A stretch of 8,779 bases of DNA from an uncultured Collinsella sp. (GCA_937934355.1 CALGZY010000182.1:1-8779); one strand, 5' to 3'; counted from the first letter of the stretch, positions 1 to 5,480 are shown. A program made the numbers and translations. The notes: generated from the sequence alone by a model not told the origin.

Positions 1-256
1 GCACGCGGGCCTCAAATACGTCCTCGTGGCCGTAATACATCATCAAGGACAGCGGACCGACCTCGTTTCCCGGAACGTAGCCAAGTTTGGTCTTGCCATA
101 GTAGATCGCAACCGCCTCAGGGTCATGGGGATTATCGCGCTCGGCACACAGCGTCAGTTTATCGCCCGCTTTAAGATCGCCTAGGACCAAGGCGCCATCG
201 GCATATTGAAATCCTGCGATATGAAACGGCAGAAGAACACGTGAAGGCTCGTACAT
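1..256 (-). CDS. HIRAN-domain protein, partial (N-terminal 85 residues)
   Basis: The frame opens at an ATG at 256-254 and runs off the left edge, so only 85 residues are visible. An AGAGGAG Shine-Dalgarno sits about 6 bases upstream of the ATG, which fixes the start. The visible part matches the HIRAN domain pattern: HIAGFQYADGA near residues 12-22, a Gly-Asp-x-Leu turn at 31-34, the hallmark ERDNPHDPEAVAIY at 39-52, then KLGYVPGNEVGPL at 57-69. HIRAN domains are known from HLTF/Rad5 helicases, where they bind 3' single-stranded DNA ends. Small bacterial proteins carrying only this domain have no settled role. Whether a helicase, nuclease or nothing follows cannot be seen here. It lies downstream of the aldehyde dehydrogenase gene on the same strand with a 123-bp gap, so it may be a separate transcription unit. 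Confidence 0.85.
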   Translation of the reverse strand, partial: MYEPSRVLLPFHIAGFQYADGALVLGDLKAGDKLTLCAERDNPHDPEAVAIYYGKTKLGYVPGNEVGPLSLMMYYGHEDVFEARV

Positions 257-379
257 AGCAGCTCCTCTAACGGCCGGATAAACCGGTGTGTAACCTTATT
301 GAGAAGTCTACGAACTCGCGCGGACACAAATTCGCCCCACCCGCGCCTTTTCGACCGTTTGTCGCTACACCATCTGATT
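257..379. other. Intergenic gap, no clear signal
   Basis: This 123-bp gap separates two minus-strand genes. I see no convincing intrinsic terminator after the aldehyde dehydrogenase gene and no good -35/-10 pair for the HIRAN gene. A short CCGG-ATAAA-CCGG inverted repeat at 274-286 lies just upstream of the HIRAN Shine-Dalgarno and could fold in the mRNA leader, but it is too short to name. Confidence 0.4.
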
Positions 380-1759
380 CTAATGCACAAACATGCGCAC
401 GAACTTGTGCTTCCAGCTTGCGTAAGGAGCGTAGCGGAATGGCACGTCCAGCCACGTTGCCTTATTCACGATGCTCTTCTTGTGGCTAAACGTATCGAAG
501 CTCTCGCGTCCATGGTACTGCCCCATACCGCTCGCTCCCATGCCGCCAAAGCCCATATGGCTCGTAGCCAAGTGCATGATGGTGTCGTTGACGCAGCCGC
601 CGCCAAAGGGCACGTAGCGCACAAAGCGTTGCTGAACCGAACGGTCCTGGCTAAAGATATACAGGGCCAGCGGCGTCGGACGATCCGTAATAAACGCTTC
701 GGCCTCGTCAAGGCTCTCAAACGTCAGCACTGGCAAAATGGGGCCGAAGATCTCCTCCTGCATCACGGCGTCATCGGGGGACACGCCGTCCAAAATCGTC
801 GGCTCGATCTTGAGCGAGGCCTCGCGCGCGGTACCTCCAAGCACGACCTTATCGGGATCGATCAGCCCGCGCACGCGCGCAAAATGCTTGGCGTTGACGA
901 TATGTCCGTAATCCTCATTGTCGAGTGGATGTTCGCCAAACATGCGACGGACCTCCTCCTTGATGAGGCCCAGCAGCTCGTCGTGCACGCGCGTATCGAC
1001 CAGCAGGTAGTCGGGCGCCACGCAGGTCTGCCCCACGTTGAGCCATTTACCAAAGGCGATGCGCCGTGCCGCGACCTTCAAGTTTGCCGTCGCATCCACG
1101 ATGCAGGGACTCTTTCCGCCCAGCTCAAGCGTCACGGGCGTAAGGTTTTTACTTGCGCGCTCCATGACGAGCTTGCCAACCGGAACGCTACCGGTAAAGA
1201 AGATCTTGTCCCAGTGCTCATCGAGCAGCGCTTCGTTCTCGGCGCGCCCGCCCTCGACAACCGTCACCAGGCGCGGATCAAATGCCTCTTCACAGATTTG
1301 CCTGAGCACCGCGCTCGATGCCGGAGCATAGGCGCTCGGCTTGATGACCACGGTATTGCCCGCGGCAAGGGCGCCAGCGAGCGGCTCGAGCGTCAGCAAA
1401 ATCGGATAGTTCCAGGGCGCCATGATGAGCGTGACGCCATAGGGCACGGTTTGCGTTTTGCACACGCTCACGGCGTTAGCGAGGTCGCACGGACGCAGGC
1501 GCGGACGACTCCATCGGGCCACATGCGCAATCTGATGTCGAATCTCGGAAAGCGATGTGCCAATCTCGCACATATAGGCCTCGTCATGCGACTTTCCCAA
1601 ATCGGTCTTGAGCGCATGAGCGATATCGGCCTCGTGGGCCCGCACCGCATCGCGTAAACTCACGAGCGCGCGACGTCGAGCATCGACATCAAACGTGGCG
1701 TGCGTCTTAAAGTAGGCGCGCTGATCGCCGACGATGCGCGCAATTTCCTCGGTGTTCAT
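380..1759 (-). CDS. NAD(P)-dependent aldehyde dehydrogenase, class 3-like
   Basis: A 459-residue protein of the aldehyde dehydrogenase superfamily, which oxidises aldehydes to acids with NAD(P)+. Visible motifs in order: MAPWNYP at 113-119 (Asn117 stabilises the oxyanion), cofactor-binding KPSAYAP near 140, FFTGS at 187-191, LELGGKSP at 211-218 with general base Glu212, GQTCVAPDYLL at 243-253 with nucleophile Cys246, EEIFGP at 335-340, and a C-terminal GQYHGRESFDTFSHKKS near 413-429. The short N-terminus, total length and the last motif fit the ALDH3/YwdH branch rather than the roughly 490-residue classes. All catalytic residues are present. The start ATG has AGGAGG 5 bases upstream, and this site overlaps the stop codon of the upstream alcohol dehydrogenase gene, only 9 bases away, so the two are probably translationally coupled. 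The physiological aldehyde cannot be read from sequence. Confidence 0.93.
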   Translation of the reverse strand: MNTEEIARIVGDQRAYFKTHATFDVDARRRALVSLRDAVRAHEADIAHALKTDLGKSHDEAYMCEIGTSLSEIRHQIAHVARWSRPRLRPCDLANAVSVCKTQTVPYGVTLIMAPWNYPILLTLEPLAGALAAGNTVVIKPSAYAPASSAVLRQICEEAFDPRLVTVVEGGRAENEALLDEHWDKIFFTGSVPVGKLVMERASKNLTPVTLELGGKSPCIVDATANLKVAARRIAFGKWLNVGQTCVAPDYLLVDTRVHDELLGLIKEEVRRMFGEHPLDNEDYGHIVNAKHFARVRGLIDPDKVVLGGTAREASLKIEPTILDGVSPDDAVMQEEIFGPILPVLTFESLDEAEAFITDRPTPLALYIFSQDRSVQQRFVRYVPFGGGCVNDTIMHLATSHMGFGGMGASGMGQYHGRESFDTFSHKKSIVNKATWLDVPFRYAPYASWKHKFVRMFVH

Positions 1760-1768
1760 GGCACCCTC

Positions 1769-2989
1769 CTAGTTCTCGTCCTCAAACATACCACCCGCGA
1801 CGACCTCGTACATATGCTCGAGCTCCGAGCGGTCCATCAAAAGTGGAACGGGGTACAGGGGATTGGCCTCGGCATCGGCATGGGCCGCCATTTGCGGAAT
1901 ATCGGAGCGGCGAATACCCGAGACAAATTTGGGGATTCCCAGGGCCTCGTTCATGCGGTCGACCCAATCGATAAAGGCCTCGGCCGCAAGACTGTCCTGC
2001 GCGGTAGCCGGCGCAATGCCCGCCATGCGAGCAAGATCGGCAAGCTTAGGAGCAGCAGCGTCGCCATAGGCGCGAAGCATATGCGGCAGGATGATAGCGT
2101 TGGCCAAGCCGTGCGGAATCCCATAACGTCCGCCCAGGCTGTGTGCGATGGCATGAACGTATCCAACATAGGAGCGCGTAAAGGCAACTCCCGCCTTATA
2201 CGCCGCCGAAAGCATATTGCGACGCGCACGCATGTCGTCGCCATGCTCATAGGCCTCGAGCAAATTGTCGTGGATGAGCTGCACCGCCTGTCGTGCCATC
2301 TTGCGCGTATAGGGCGTGGTGCTTCGCCCGATAAAGGCCTCGACGGCATGCGTCAGGGCGTCCATACCCGTCTGCCCCGTAATGGAGGCGGGCAGACCGC
2401 GCGTAAACTCGGGGTCGTGCACCGCAAAGCGCGGAATAAGCACAAAGTCGTTAATGGGGTACTTGTAGTGCGTCTCGTCATCGGTAATTACCGCCGCAAG
2501 TGTGACCTCGCTTCCCGTGCCTTCCGTGGTGGGGACGGCGATGAGCAGCGGCAGGCGACGATGAATCCGCAGCAGGCCGCGCATCTTGTTGATGGGCTTG
2601 TTTGGCTGCGCAATGCGTGCGCCTACGCCCTTGGCGCAGTCCATGGCTGATCCTCCGCCAAAGCCGATAATGGCCTGGCAGGCGCTCTCTCGATACAGGG
2701 ACGCCGCTTCCTCCACGTTTGAGACCGTGGGGTTCGCACGCGTTTCGGCATAGACCGTAATGCCAATCCCCCTGGATGCGAGCGCCGTCTCGAGCGGTGC
2801 CGTGAGCCCCAGACGGGTAATGCCGGGATCCGTCACGATAAGGACCTTCTGGATCGAGCGCTTTTGAAGCACCGCGGGCACATCCTCGGCATGCTCTAAA
2901 ATGCGCGGCTCGGTATAGGGCAGGATCGGCAATGCAATGCGAAAAACCGTCTGATATGTTCGGCACCAGGCACGACGGGCTAGATGCAT
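1769..2989 (-). CDS. Iron-containing alcohol dehydrogenase
   Basis: A 406-residue type III (Fe-dependent) alcohol dehydrogenase that interconverts alcohols and aldehydes with NAD(P)H. Visible: nucleotide-binding GFGGGSAMDCAKG at 109-121, PTTEGTGSEVT at 153-163, and the metal site GMDALTHAVEA at 208-218 plus VHAIAHSLGGRYGIPHG at 278-294. By homology to FucO the metal ligands are Asp210, His214, His279 and His293, with His283 as the extra conserved His; all are intact. The first 30 or so residues are a basic-aromatic leader (ARRAWCRTYQ, then LPILPYTEP) placed before the usual fold. I chose the ATG at 2989 because AAGGAG lies 8 bases upstream; a longer frame to 3070 has no ribosome site and reads through the likely promoter. 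It is first in an operon with the aldehyde dehydrogenase, which suggests detoxification or fermentation of a shared aldehyde. Substrate unknown. Confidence 0.93.
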   Translation of the reverse strand: MHLARRAWCRTYQTVFRIALPILPYTEPRILEHAEDVPAVLQKRSIQKVLIVTDPGITRLGLTAPLETALASRGIGITVYAETRANPTVSNVEEAASLYRESACQAIIGFGGGSAMDCAKGVGARIAQPNKPINKMRGLLRIHRRLPLLIAVPTTEGTGSEVTLAAVITDDETHYKYPINDFVLIPRFAVHDPEFTRGLPASITGQTGMDALTHAVEAFIGRSTTPYTRKMARQAVQLIHDNLLEAYEHGDDMRARRNMLSAAYKAGVAFTRSYVGYVHAIAHSLGGRYGIPHGLANAIILPHMLRAYGDAAAPKLADLARMAGIAPATAQDSLAAEAFIDWVDRMNEALGIPKFVSGIRRSDIPQMAAHADAEANPLYPVPLLMDRSELEHMYEVVAGGMFEDEN

Positions 2990-3007
2990 AAAGGAAACTC
3001 CTTCATT

Positions 3008-3023
3008 TGTTGATAGGTCAACA
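3008..3023. promoter_or_regulatory. Palindromic operator candidate in the adh leader
   Basis: TGTTGA-TAGG-TCAACA has perfect 6-bp arms around a 4-bp centre. It lies between the candidate -10 (TACAAT at 3036-3041, minus strand) and the Shine-Dalgarno of the alcohol dehydrogenase gene. This is a typical position for a repressor operator just downstream of the transcription start. The regulator is not identifiable from this window. It could also act as a small RNA hairpin. Confidence 0.4.
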
Positions 3024-3035
3024 TTTGCTCGCCCG

Positions 3036-3041
3036 ATTGTA
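3036..3041 (-). promoter_or_regulatory. Candidate -10 element for the adh-aldh operon
   Basis: On the minus strand this reads TACAAT, a 5/6 match to the -10 consensus, about 47 bases upstream of the alcohol dehydrogenase start codon. The -35 region 17-18 bases further upstream is poor (GC-rich), so the promoter is weak or activator-dependent, or this is not the promoter. Confidence 0.35.
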
Positions 3042-3104
3042 CTCAGCAAAGATCGCAGACGGCCTCCCAATCGTTAATCAATCAACATCTTCATATCTCG
3101 AAAT

Positions 3105-3121
3105 TGATTTATTAAAAATCA
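3105..3121. promoter_or_regulatory. AT-rich palindrome upstream of rubrerythrin
   Basis: TGATTT-ATTAA-AAATCA is a perfect 6-bp-arm palindrome in the AT-rich part of the divergent region, 13 bases upstream of the candidate rubrerythrin -35. Rubrerythrin genes in clostridia are controlled by PerR, whose boxes are AT-rich palindromes, but this sequence matches that consensus only loosely. It may serve either divergent promoter. Confidence 0.3.
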
Positions 3122-3133
3122 TTCCTAATAGGC

Positions 3134-3161
3134 TTCACATTTGGTTGCATTTATGGATAAT
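3134..3161 (+). promoter_or_regulatory. Sigma70-type promoter for rubrerythrin
   Basis: TTCACA (-35, 5/6 match, 3134-3139) and GATAAT (-10, 5/6 match, 3156-3161) are separated by 16 bases. Transcription would start near 3168 and give a leader of roughly 78 nucleotides before the rubrerythrin ATG. This is the best promoter seen in the window. Confidence 0.6.
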
Positions 3162-3179
3162 AGAACTCGTCAAGACGCA

Positions 3180-3210
3180 CGTCCGGAGAGGGCCCTTACG
3201 GGACCGGACG
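3180..3210 (+). promoter_or_regulatory. GC-rich hairpin in the rubrerythrin mRNA leader
   Basis: CGTCCGG (3180-3186) pairs perfectly with CCGGACG (3204-3210), and inside them CCC-TTAC-GGG (3193-3202) can form a capping stem with an asymmetric internal loop. It begins about 12 nucleotides after the predicted transcription start. It lacks a U-tract, so it is not an intrinsic terminator; mRNA stabilisation or protein binding is plausible. Confidence 0.45.
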
Positions 3211-3225
3211 AGCGCACAATCGCCA

Positions 3226-3242
3226 TCGATCGAAAGGATCGA
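3226..3242 (+). promoter_or_regulatory. Hairpin carrying the rubrerythrin ribosome site
   Basis: TCGATC-GAAAG-GATCGA forms a 6-bp stem with a 5-base loop. The Shine-Dalgarno AAAGGA (3233-3238) lies in its loop and 3' arm, 7 bases before the ATG. The stem could lower initiation unless opened. The pdxT gene uses the same AAAGGATCG ribosome site without the preceding complementary arm, so the hairpin is specific to rubrerythrin here. Confidence 0.4.
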
Positions 3243-3245
3243 ATC

Positions 3246-3806
3246 ATGAAGTTTGTTTGCCCCGTTTGCGGTTATGTGGAAGAGTTCGACGGCGACCAGC
3301 TGCCCGAGGACTTCAAGTGCCCCCAGTGCGGCGTTCCCGGTTCTCGTTTCCTGAAGCAGGAGGAGGGCCAGCTCGAGTGGGCTGCCGAGCACGTCGTGGG
3401 CGTCGCCAAGATGGAGGGCGTCTCCGAGGACATCGTTGCCGACCTGCGCGCCAACTTTGAGGGCGAGTGCTCTGAGGTCGGTATGTACCTGGCCATGGCG
3501 CGCGTCGCTCATCGCGAGGGCTATCCCGAGATCGGCCTGTACTGGGAGAAGGCTGCCCACGAGGAGGCCGAGCACGCTGCCAAGTTCGCTGAGCTCCTGG
3601 GCGAGGTCGTGACCGACTCCACCAAGAAGAACCTCGAGATGCGCGTTGAGGCCGAGAACGGTGCCACCGCCGGCAAGACCGATCTTGCCAAGCGTGCCAA
3701 GGCCGCTGGCCTTGATGCCATCCACGACACCGTGCACGAGATGGCTCGCGACGAGGCCCGCCACGGCAAGGCTTTCGCCGGCCTGCTCAAGCGCTACTTT
3801 GGCTAA
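3246..3806 (+). CDS. Reverse rubrerythrin (rubredoxin domain first)
   Basis: A 186-residue non-haem iron protein that reduces hydrogen peroxide (and oxygen) to water in anaerobes, taking electrons from NADH via a reductase. Residues 1-36 are a rubredoxin-type zinc-ribbon/iron site: CPVCGY at 5-10 and CPQCG at 25-29, so Cys5, Cys8, Cys25 and Cys28 bind Fe. Residues about 60-186 are the ferritin-like four-helix di-iron domain, with [10 protein letters not shown] near 72-81, [16 protein letters not shown] at 95-110 and DEARH at 169-173 giving the Glu and ExxH ligands. Classical rubrerythrin has the rubredoxin domain at the C-terminus; here it is N-terminal, the reverse type described in Clostridium acetobutylicum. 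The ATG at 3246 is chosen because AAAGGA precedes it by 7 bases and the protein then begins directly at the Cys motif. It is a single-gene unit with its own promoter and terminator. Confidence 0.95.
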   Translation: MKFVCPVCGYVEEFDGDQLPEDFKCPQCGVPGSRFLKQEEGQLEWAAEHVVGVAKMEGVSEDIVADLRANFEGECSEVGMYLAMARVAHREGYPEIGLYWEKAAHEEAEHAAKFAELLGEVVTDSTKKNLEMRVEAENGATAGKTDLAKRAKAAGLDAIHDTVHEMARDEARHGKAFAGLLKRYFG

Positions 3807-3840
3807 GCCAAACGCCTGAGACATAACCTCTAGCTCAATG

Positions 3841-3871
3841 AGGCCCGGACCGTATTGGTTCGGGCCTTTTT
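3841..3871 (+). terminator. Rho-independent terminator of rubrerythrin
   Basis: AGGCCCGGACC (3841-3851) pairs with GGTTCGGGCCT (3857-3867) through an 11-bp stem containing one G-U wobble, with a 5-base loop GTATT, followed immediately by five Ts (3867-3871). It lies 35 bases after the rubrerythrin stop codon. Confidence 0.93.
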
Positions 3872-3939
3872 CGTGCCTCACAAACTTGTTAACTACCTGA
3901 AATAGGACCGCCTTCGGCATAGGTTTCTCGTCAAAAACT

Positions 3940-4060
3940 AAGTGAGTAGACTTTTTGGAACTTGCCGAGCACGCCATCCATATTGCTTTATAAAGCCGCA
4001 GGTAAATGACTTGTTTCAAAACGGCCTGGTCGCCAAAGTGCTAAAAGCCTACTCACTTAG
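3940..4060. repeat. 121-bp palindromic repeat, copy A
   Basis: Copy A of a repeat found twice in the window. It starts AAGTGAGTAGACTTTT and its far end, read on the other strand, starts AAGTGAGTAGGCTTTT, so the terminal inverted repeats match at 15 of 16 positions. With the adjacent CT/AG the ends are a perfect 12-bp inverted repeat, CTAAGTGAGTAG (3938-3949 and 4049-4060). The middle holds the perfect palindrome GCTTTATAAAGC (3985-3996), and the arms keep partial complementarity inward (ACTTGCC near 3960 against GGCGACC/ACTTTGG near 4027), so a single strand could fold into one long imperfect hairpin. It matches copy B at 100 of 121 positions by hand count, without gaps. There is no coding capacity of its own; the last 12 bases encode the end of the neighbouring minus-strand gene. 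Confidence 0.9.
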
Positions 4061-5176
4061 AACCGCAGCCGTCCACGATCGAGCCGTTTTGTGTCTAGCG
4101 GGCATCTTTCCGTCGATTACTCCCAATTTTGTCCAGTCAACGAATAGTTCAGACCGGAGTAATGCCTCAGCCCTTTGCTCATCTGAGCTTTTATCACGAT
4201 ATTCAGCATCGAGCATCCTGCATACGGCCTTAACGATCGCGCGGAATCTATCCTCATCCGATATCTGTCTGTGTGTCAGGAGAAGCACATCGTAGCCCAT
4301 GGCCTGAAGGGCCGTCATGCGGTCAGCGTCACGCAAGCCATCCCCTGCGCGTCCGTGCGAGGCCTTTCCCTGACATTCAATGGCCACCTGTCGCCTACCG
4401 TCCGGTGAAGAAAGAAGTAGGTCGATATATACACGGGACTTTCCCACAATCGCTCGAGCACTTGTGCCTAGCATCACTTCAACATTAAGCTCTATGTCGC
4501 AAAAACCTTCGCCTCCCAGGGATCGCGGCAGTGCAAGTAGCAAATACGCCTCGACCTCAAAAGGCGACGCGGCACCCAATGGAACGAATTGCGATACCGC
4601 CATAAATCTATTGCCGTAACGCATCCCGCAAACATCTGAACAAAAACGGTCAAGGTCTCTGCCCAAAACCAAAGCGTCTCGACGCCATAAATTTGAAGCG
4701 GTGCCGTCCTCGGACGGGCAGCGCACCCAACCCAACGTCGTCGAAATCGCGCCCGAATCAATTGCACGCGTAAGCTCCGCCTCAAGTGCCGCCGGCAGAG
4801 CACACACCGCAAACAGGCCGCACATCTCCGCCAACACAAAAAGAAGCTGAAGATCCGTCAGATGCCGCGACATGATGAATGCCGTCAGTAGAGGAGACGT
4901 AATCAAAAATCCATGCTCCGTTTCCAGCACGGATTCCCTGGGGGGCTCACCAAGGAACAGCCGCTGCCTAATGCTGGTAGGACAAGTCCGTTTGTTCCTC
5001 GTCTGAACCAATGTATACAACGGAAAACCGAGCGCGACCGCAGCCGTCGGGTTGCGGGCGAGATCATATCGCTGCCGGTCTTCTTCCGGTCGTGGAAGCG
5101 GCGGACACAGAGCACGGACCTGAGGGGGCAAACGCCAGTACCTAAAAGCCGATATGTCACAAAGTAGATCTTTCAT
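4049..5176 (-). CDS. Orphan protein with PD-(D/E)XK-like nuclease signature
   Basis: A 375-residue protein of unknown function. The N-terminal part has an aromatic/proline motif (FRYWRLPPQ at 11-19), then ITSPLLTAF at 92-100 and a LLFVLAEMCGLF segment at 111-122. From about residue 203 there is a Vsr/DUF559-like pattern: SPFEVEAYLLLALP (204-217), YIDLLLS (250-256, Asp252), VAIECQGK (264-271, Glu267-x-Gln269), a basic/acidic helix DADRMTALQAMGYDVLLLT (283-301). Asp252 and Glu267 fit metal ligands; the usual Lys is Gln269, with Lys271 two residues on, so activity is uncertain. From memory this matches a multi-copy Coriobacteriia family. ATG at 5176 and GTG at 5182 are both possible starts; neither has a clear Shine-Dalgarno, so the start is weak. 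The stop and last three residues (LSE) lie inside repeat copy A. It is a lone gene between two 121-bp repeats; a defence or mobile role is inference only. Confidence 0.75.
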   Translation of the reverse strand: MKDLLCDISAFRYWRLPPQVRALCPPLPRPEEDRQRYDLARNPTAAVALGFPLYTLVQTRNKRTCPTSIRQRLFLGEPPRESVLETEHGFLITSPLLTAFIMSRHLTDLQLLFVLAEMCGLFAVCALPAALEAELTRAIDSGAISTTLGWVRCPSEDGTASNLWRRDALVLGRDLDRFCSDVCGMRYGNRFMAVSQFVPLGAASPFEVEAYLLLALPRSLGGEGFCDIELNVEVMLGTSARAIVGKSRVYIDLLLSSPDGRRQVAIECQGKASHGRAGDGLRDADRMTALQAMGYDVLLLTHRQISDEDRFRAIVKAVCRMLDAEYRDKSSDEQRAEALLRSELFVDWTKLGVIDGKMPARHKTARSWTAAVLSE

Positions 5177-5217
5177 AGGCACAGGAAAACACGAATTTCA
5201 ACCCAGTCAGTCACGCA

Positions 5218-5235
5218 TTGGCGCGAACGCGCCAA
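5218..5235. repeat. Perfect 18-bp GC-rich palindrome
   Basis: TTGGCGCG-AA-CGCGCCAA has perfect 8-bp arms. It lies 42 bases upstream of the nuclease-like gene's ATG, in the place where its promoter or leader should be. It has no T-tract on the exit side in either direction, so it is a better fit to an operator or leader hairpin than to a terminator. Confidence 0.6.
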
Positions 5236-5259
5236 AAATGGTGCCGAACGGACTGCCAA

Positions 5260-5325
5260 GTTTTCAACAGCCCTCCCCAACTGGCCAAAAGCTTGCCGAG
5301 AGCTGGACGAAGTTCTGTTGAAAAC
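5260..5325. repeat. Inverted repeat with 11-bp perfect arms
   Basis: GTTTTCAACAG (5260-5270) is an exact reverse complement of CTGTTGAAAAC (5315-5325), with 44 bases between. A run of seven Ts (5330-5336) follows on the plus strand after CCCCA. It fills most of the space between the nuclease-like gene and repeat copy B. No gene reads into it on the plus strand, so terminator function there is doubtful; it may be another small palindromic element. Confidence 0.6.
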
Positions 5326-5359
5326 CCCATTTTTTTCTCATGCAGAAGCTTTGCGCGAC

Positions 5360-5480
5360 AAGTGAGTAGACTTTTTTGAACATCCCGAGCAGCCCTGTCA
5401 TCCTGCTTTTCAAAATCGCAGGTAGATAGCTTGTTACAAAACTGCCTGGTCGCCAAAGTTCCAAAAGCCTACTCACTTAG
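5360..5480. repeat. 121-bp palindromic repeat, copy B
   Basis: Copy B has the same length and orientation as copy A and matches it at about 83% of positions by hand count, with differences concentrated in the middle 50 bases. Ends are AAGTGAGTAGACTTTTTT and, on the other strand, CTAAGTGAGTAGGCTTTTGG. The left outer two bases are CA instead of TA, so the perfect 12-bp outer match seen in copy A is broken on that side. The centre CCTGC-TTTTCAAAATC-GCAGG keeps pairing potential although its bases differ from copy A. Its last 12 bases encode Leu-Ser-Glu-stop of pdxR. Confidence 0.9.

Noticed and set aside
299..1657. Long plus-strand open frame opposite the aldehyde dehydrogenase gene
   Set aside because: It is a shadow of the GC-rich coding strand; it has no family motifs, while the opposite frame has every catalytic motif.
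1700..2650. Plus-strand open frame opposite the alcohol dehydrogenase gene
   Set aside because: Antisense shadow with low-complexity composition and no ribosome site; the minus strand encodes a complete enzyme.
2990..3070. Longer N-terminus for the alcohol dehydrogenase
   Set aside because: The added 27 residues have no family match, would cover the operator and -10 candidates, and lack a ribosome site; the ATG at 2989 has AAGGAG.
3141..3245. N-terminal extension of rubrerythrin
   Set aside because: It crosses the -10 element and leader hairpins; the ATG at 3246 has its own ribosome site and starts directly at the rubredoxin motif.
3875..3910. Degenerate third copy of the 121-bp repeat on the opposite strand
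   Set aside because: Only a short CAGGTAG-like match is visible, without the AAGTGAGTAG ends, so it is not distinguishable from chance.
3135..4019. Minus-strand frame opposite rubrerythrin
   Set aside because: It runs across the strong terminator and repeat copy A, and its Leu/Gly/Val/Ala-rich product is typical of reverse-complement translation.
5315..5336. Intrinsic terminator using CTGTTGAAAAC plus the seven-T run
   Set aside because: CCCCA separates the stem from the T-run, the loop is 44 bases, and no plus-strand gene reads into it.
5211..5456. 81-residue minus-strand frame across copy B and the palindromes
   Set aside because: It has no recognisable motif, spans repeat and palindrome sequence, and lacks a good ribosome site. 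It could be a decayed remnant, but nothing supports it as a gene.
3940..5480. CRISPR array or conventional insertion sequence
   Set aside because: Only two repeat units 1.4 kb apart, too long for CRISPR repeats, and no transposase between or beside them.
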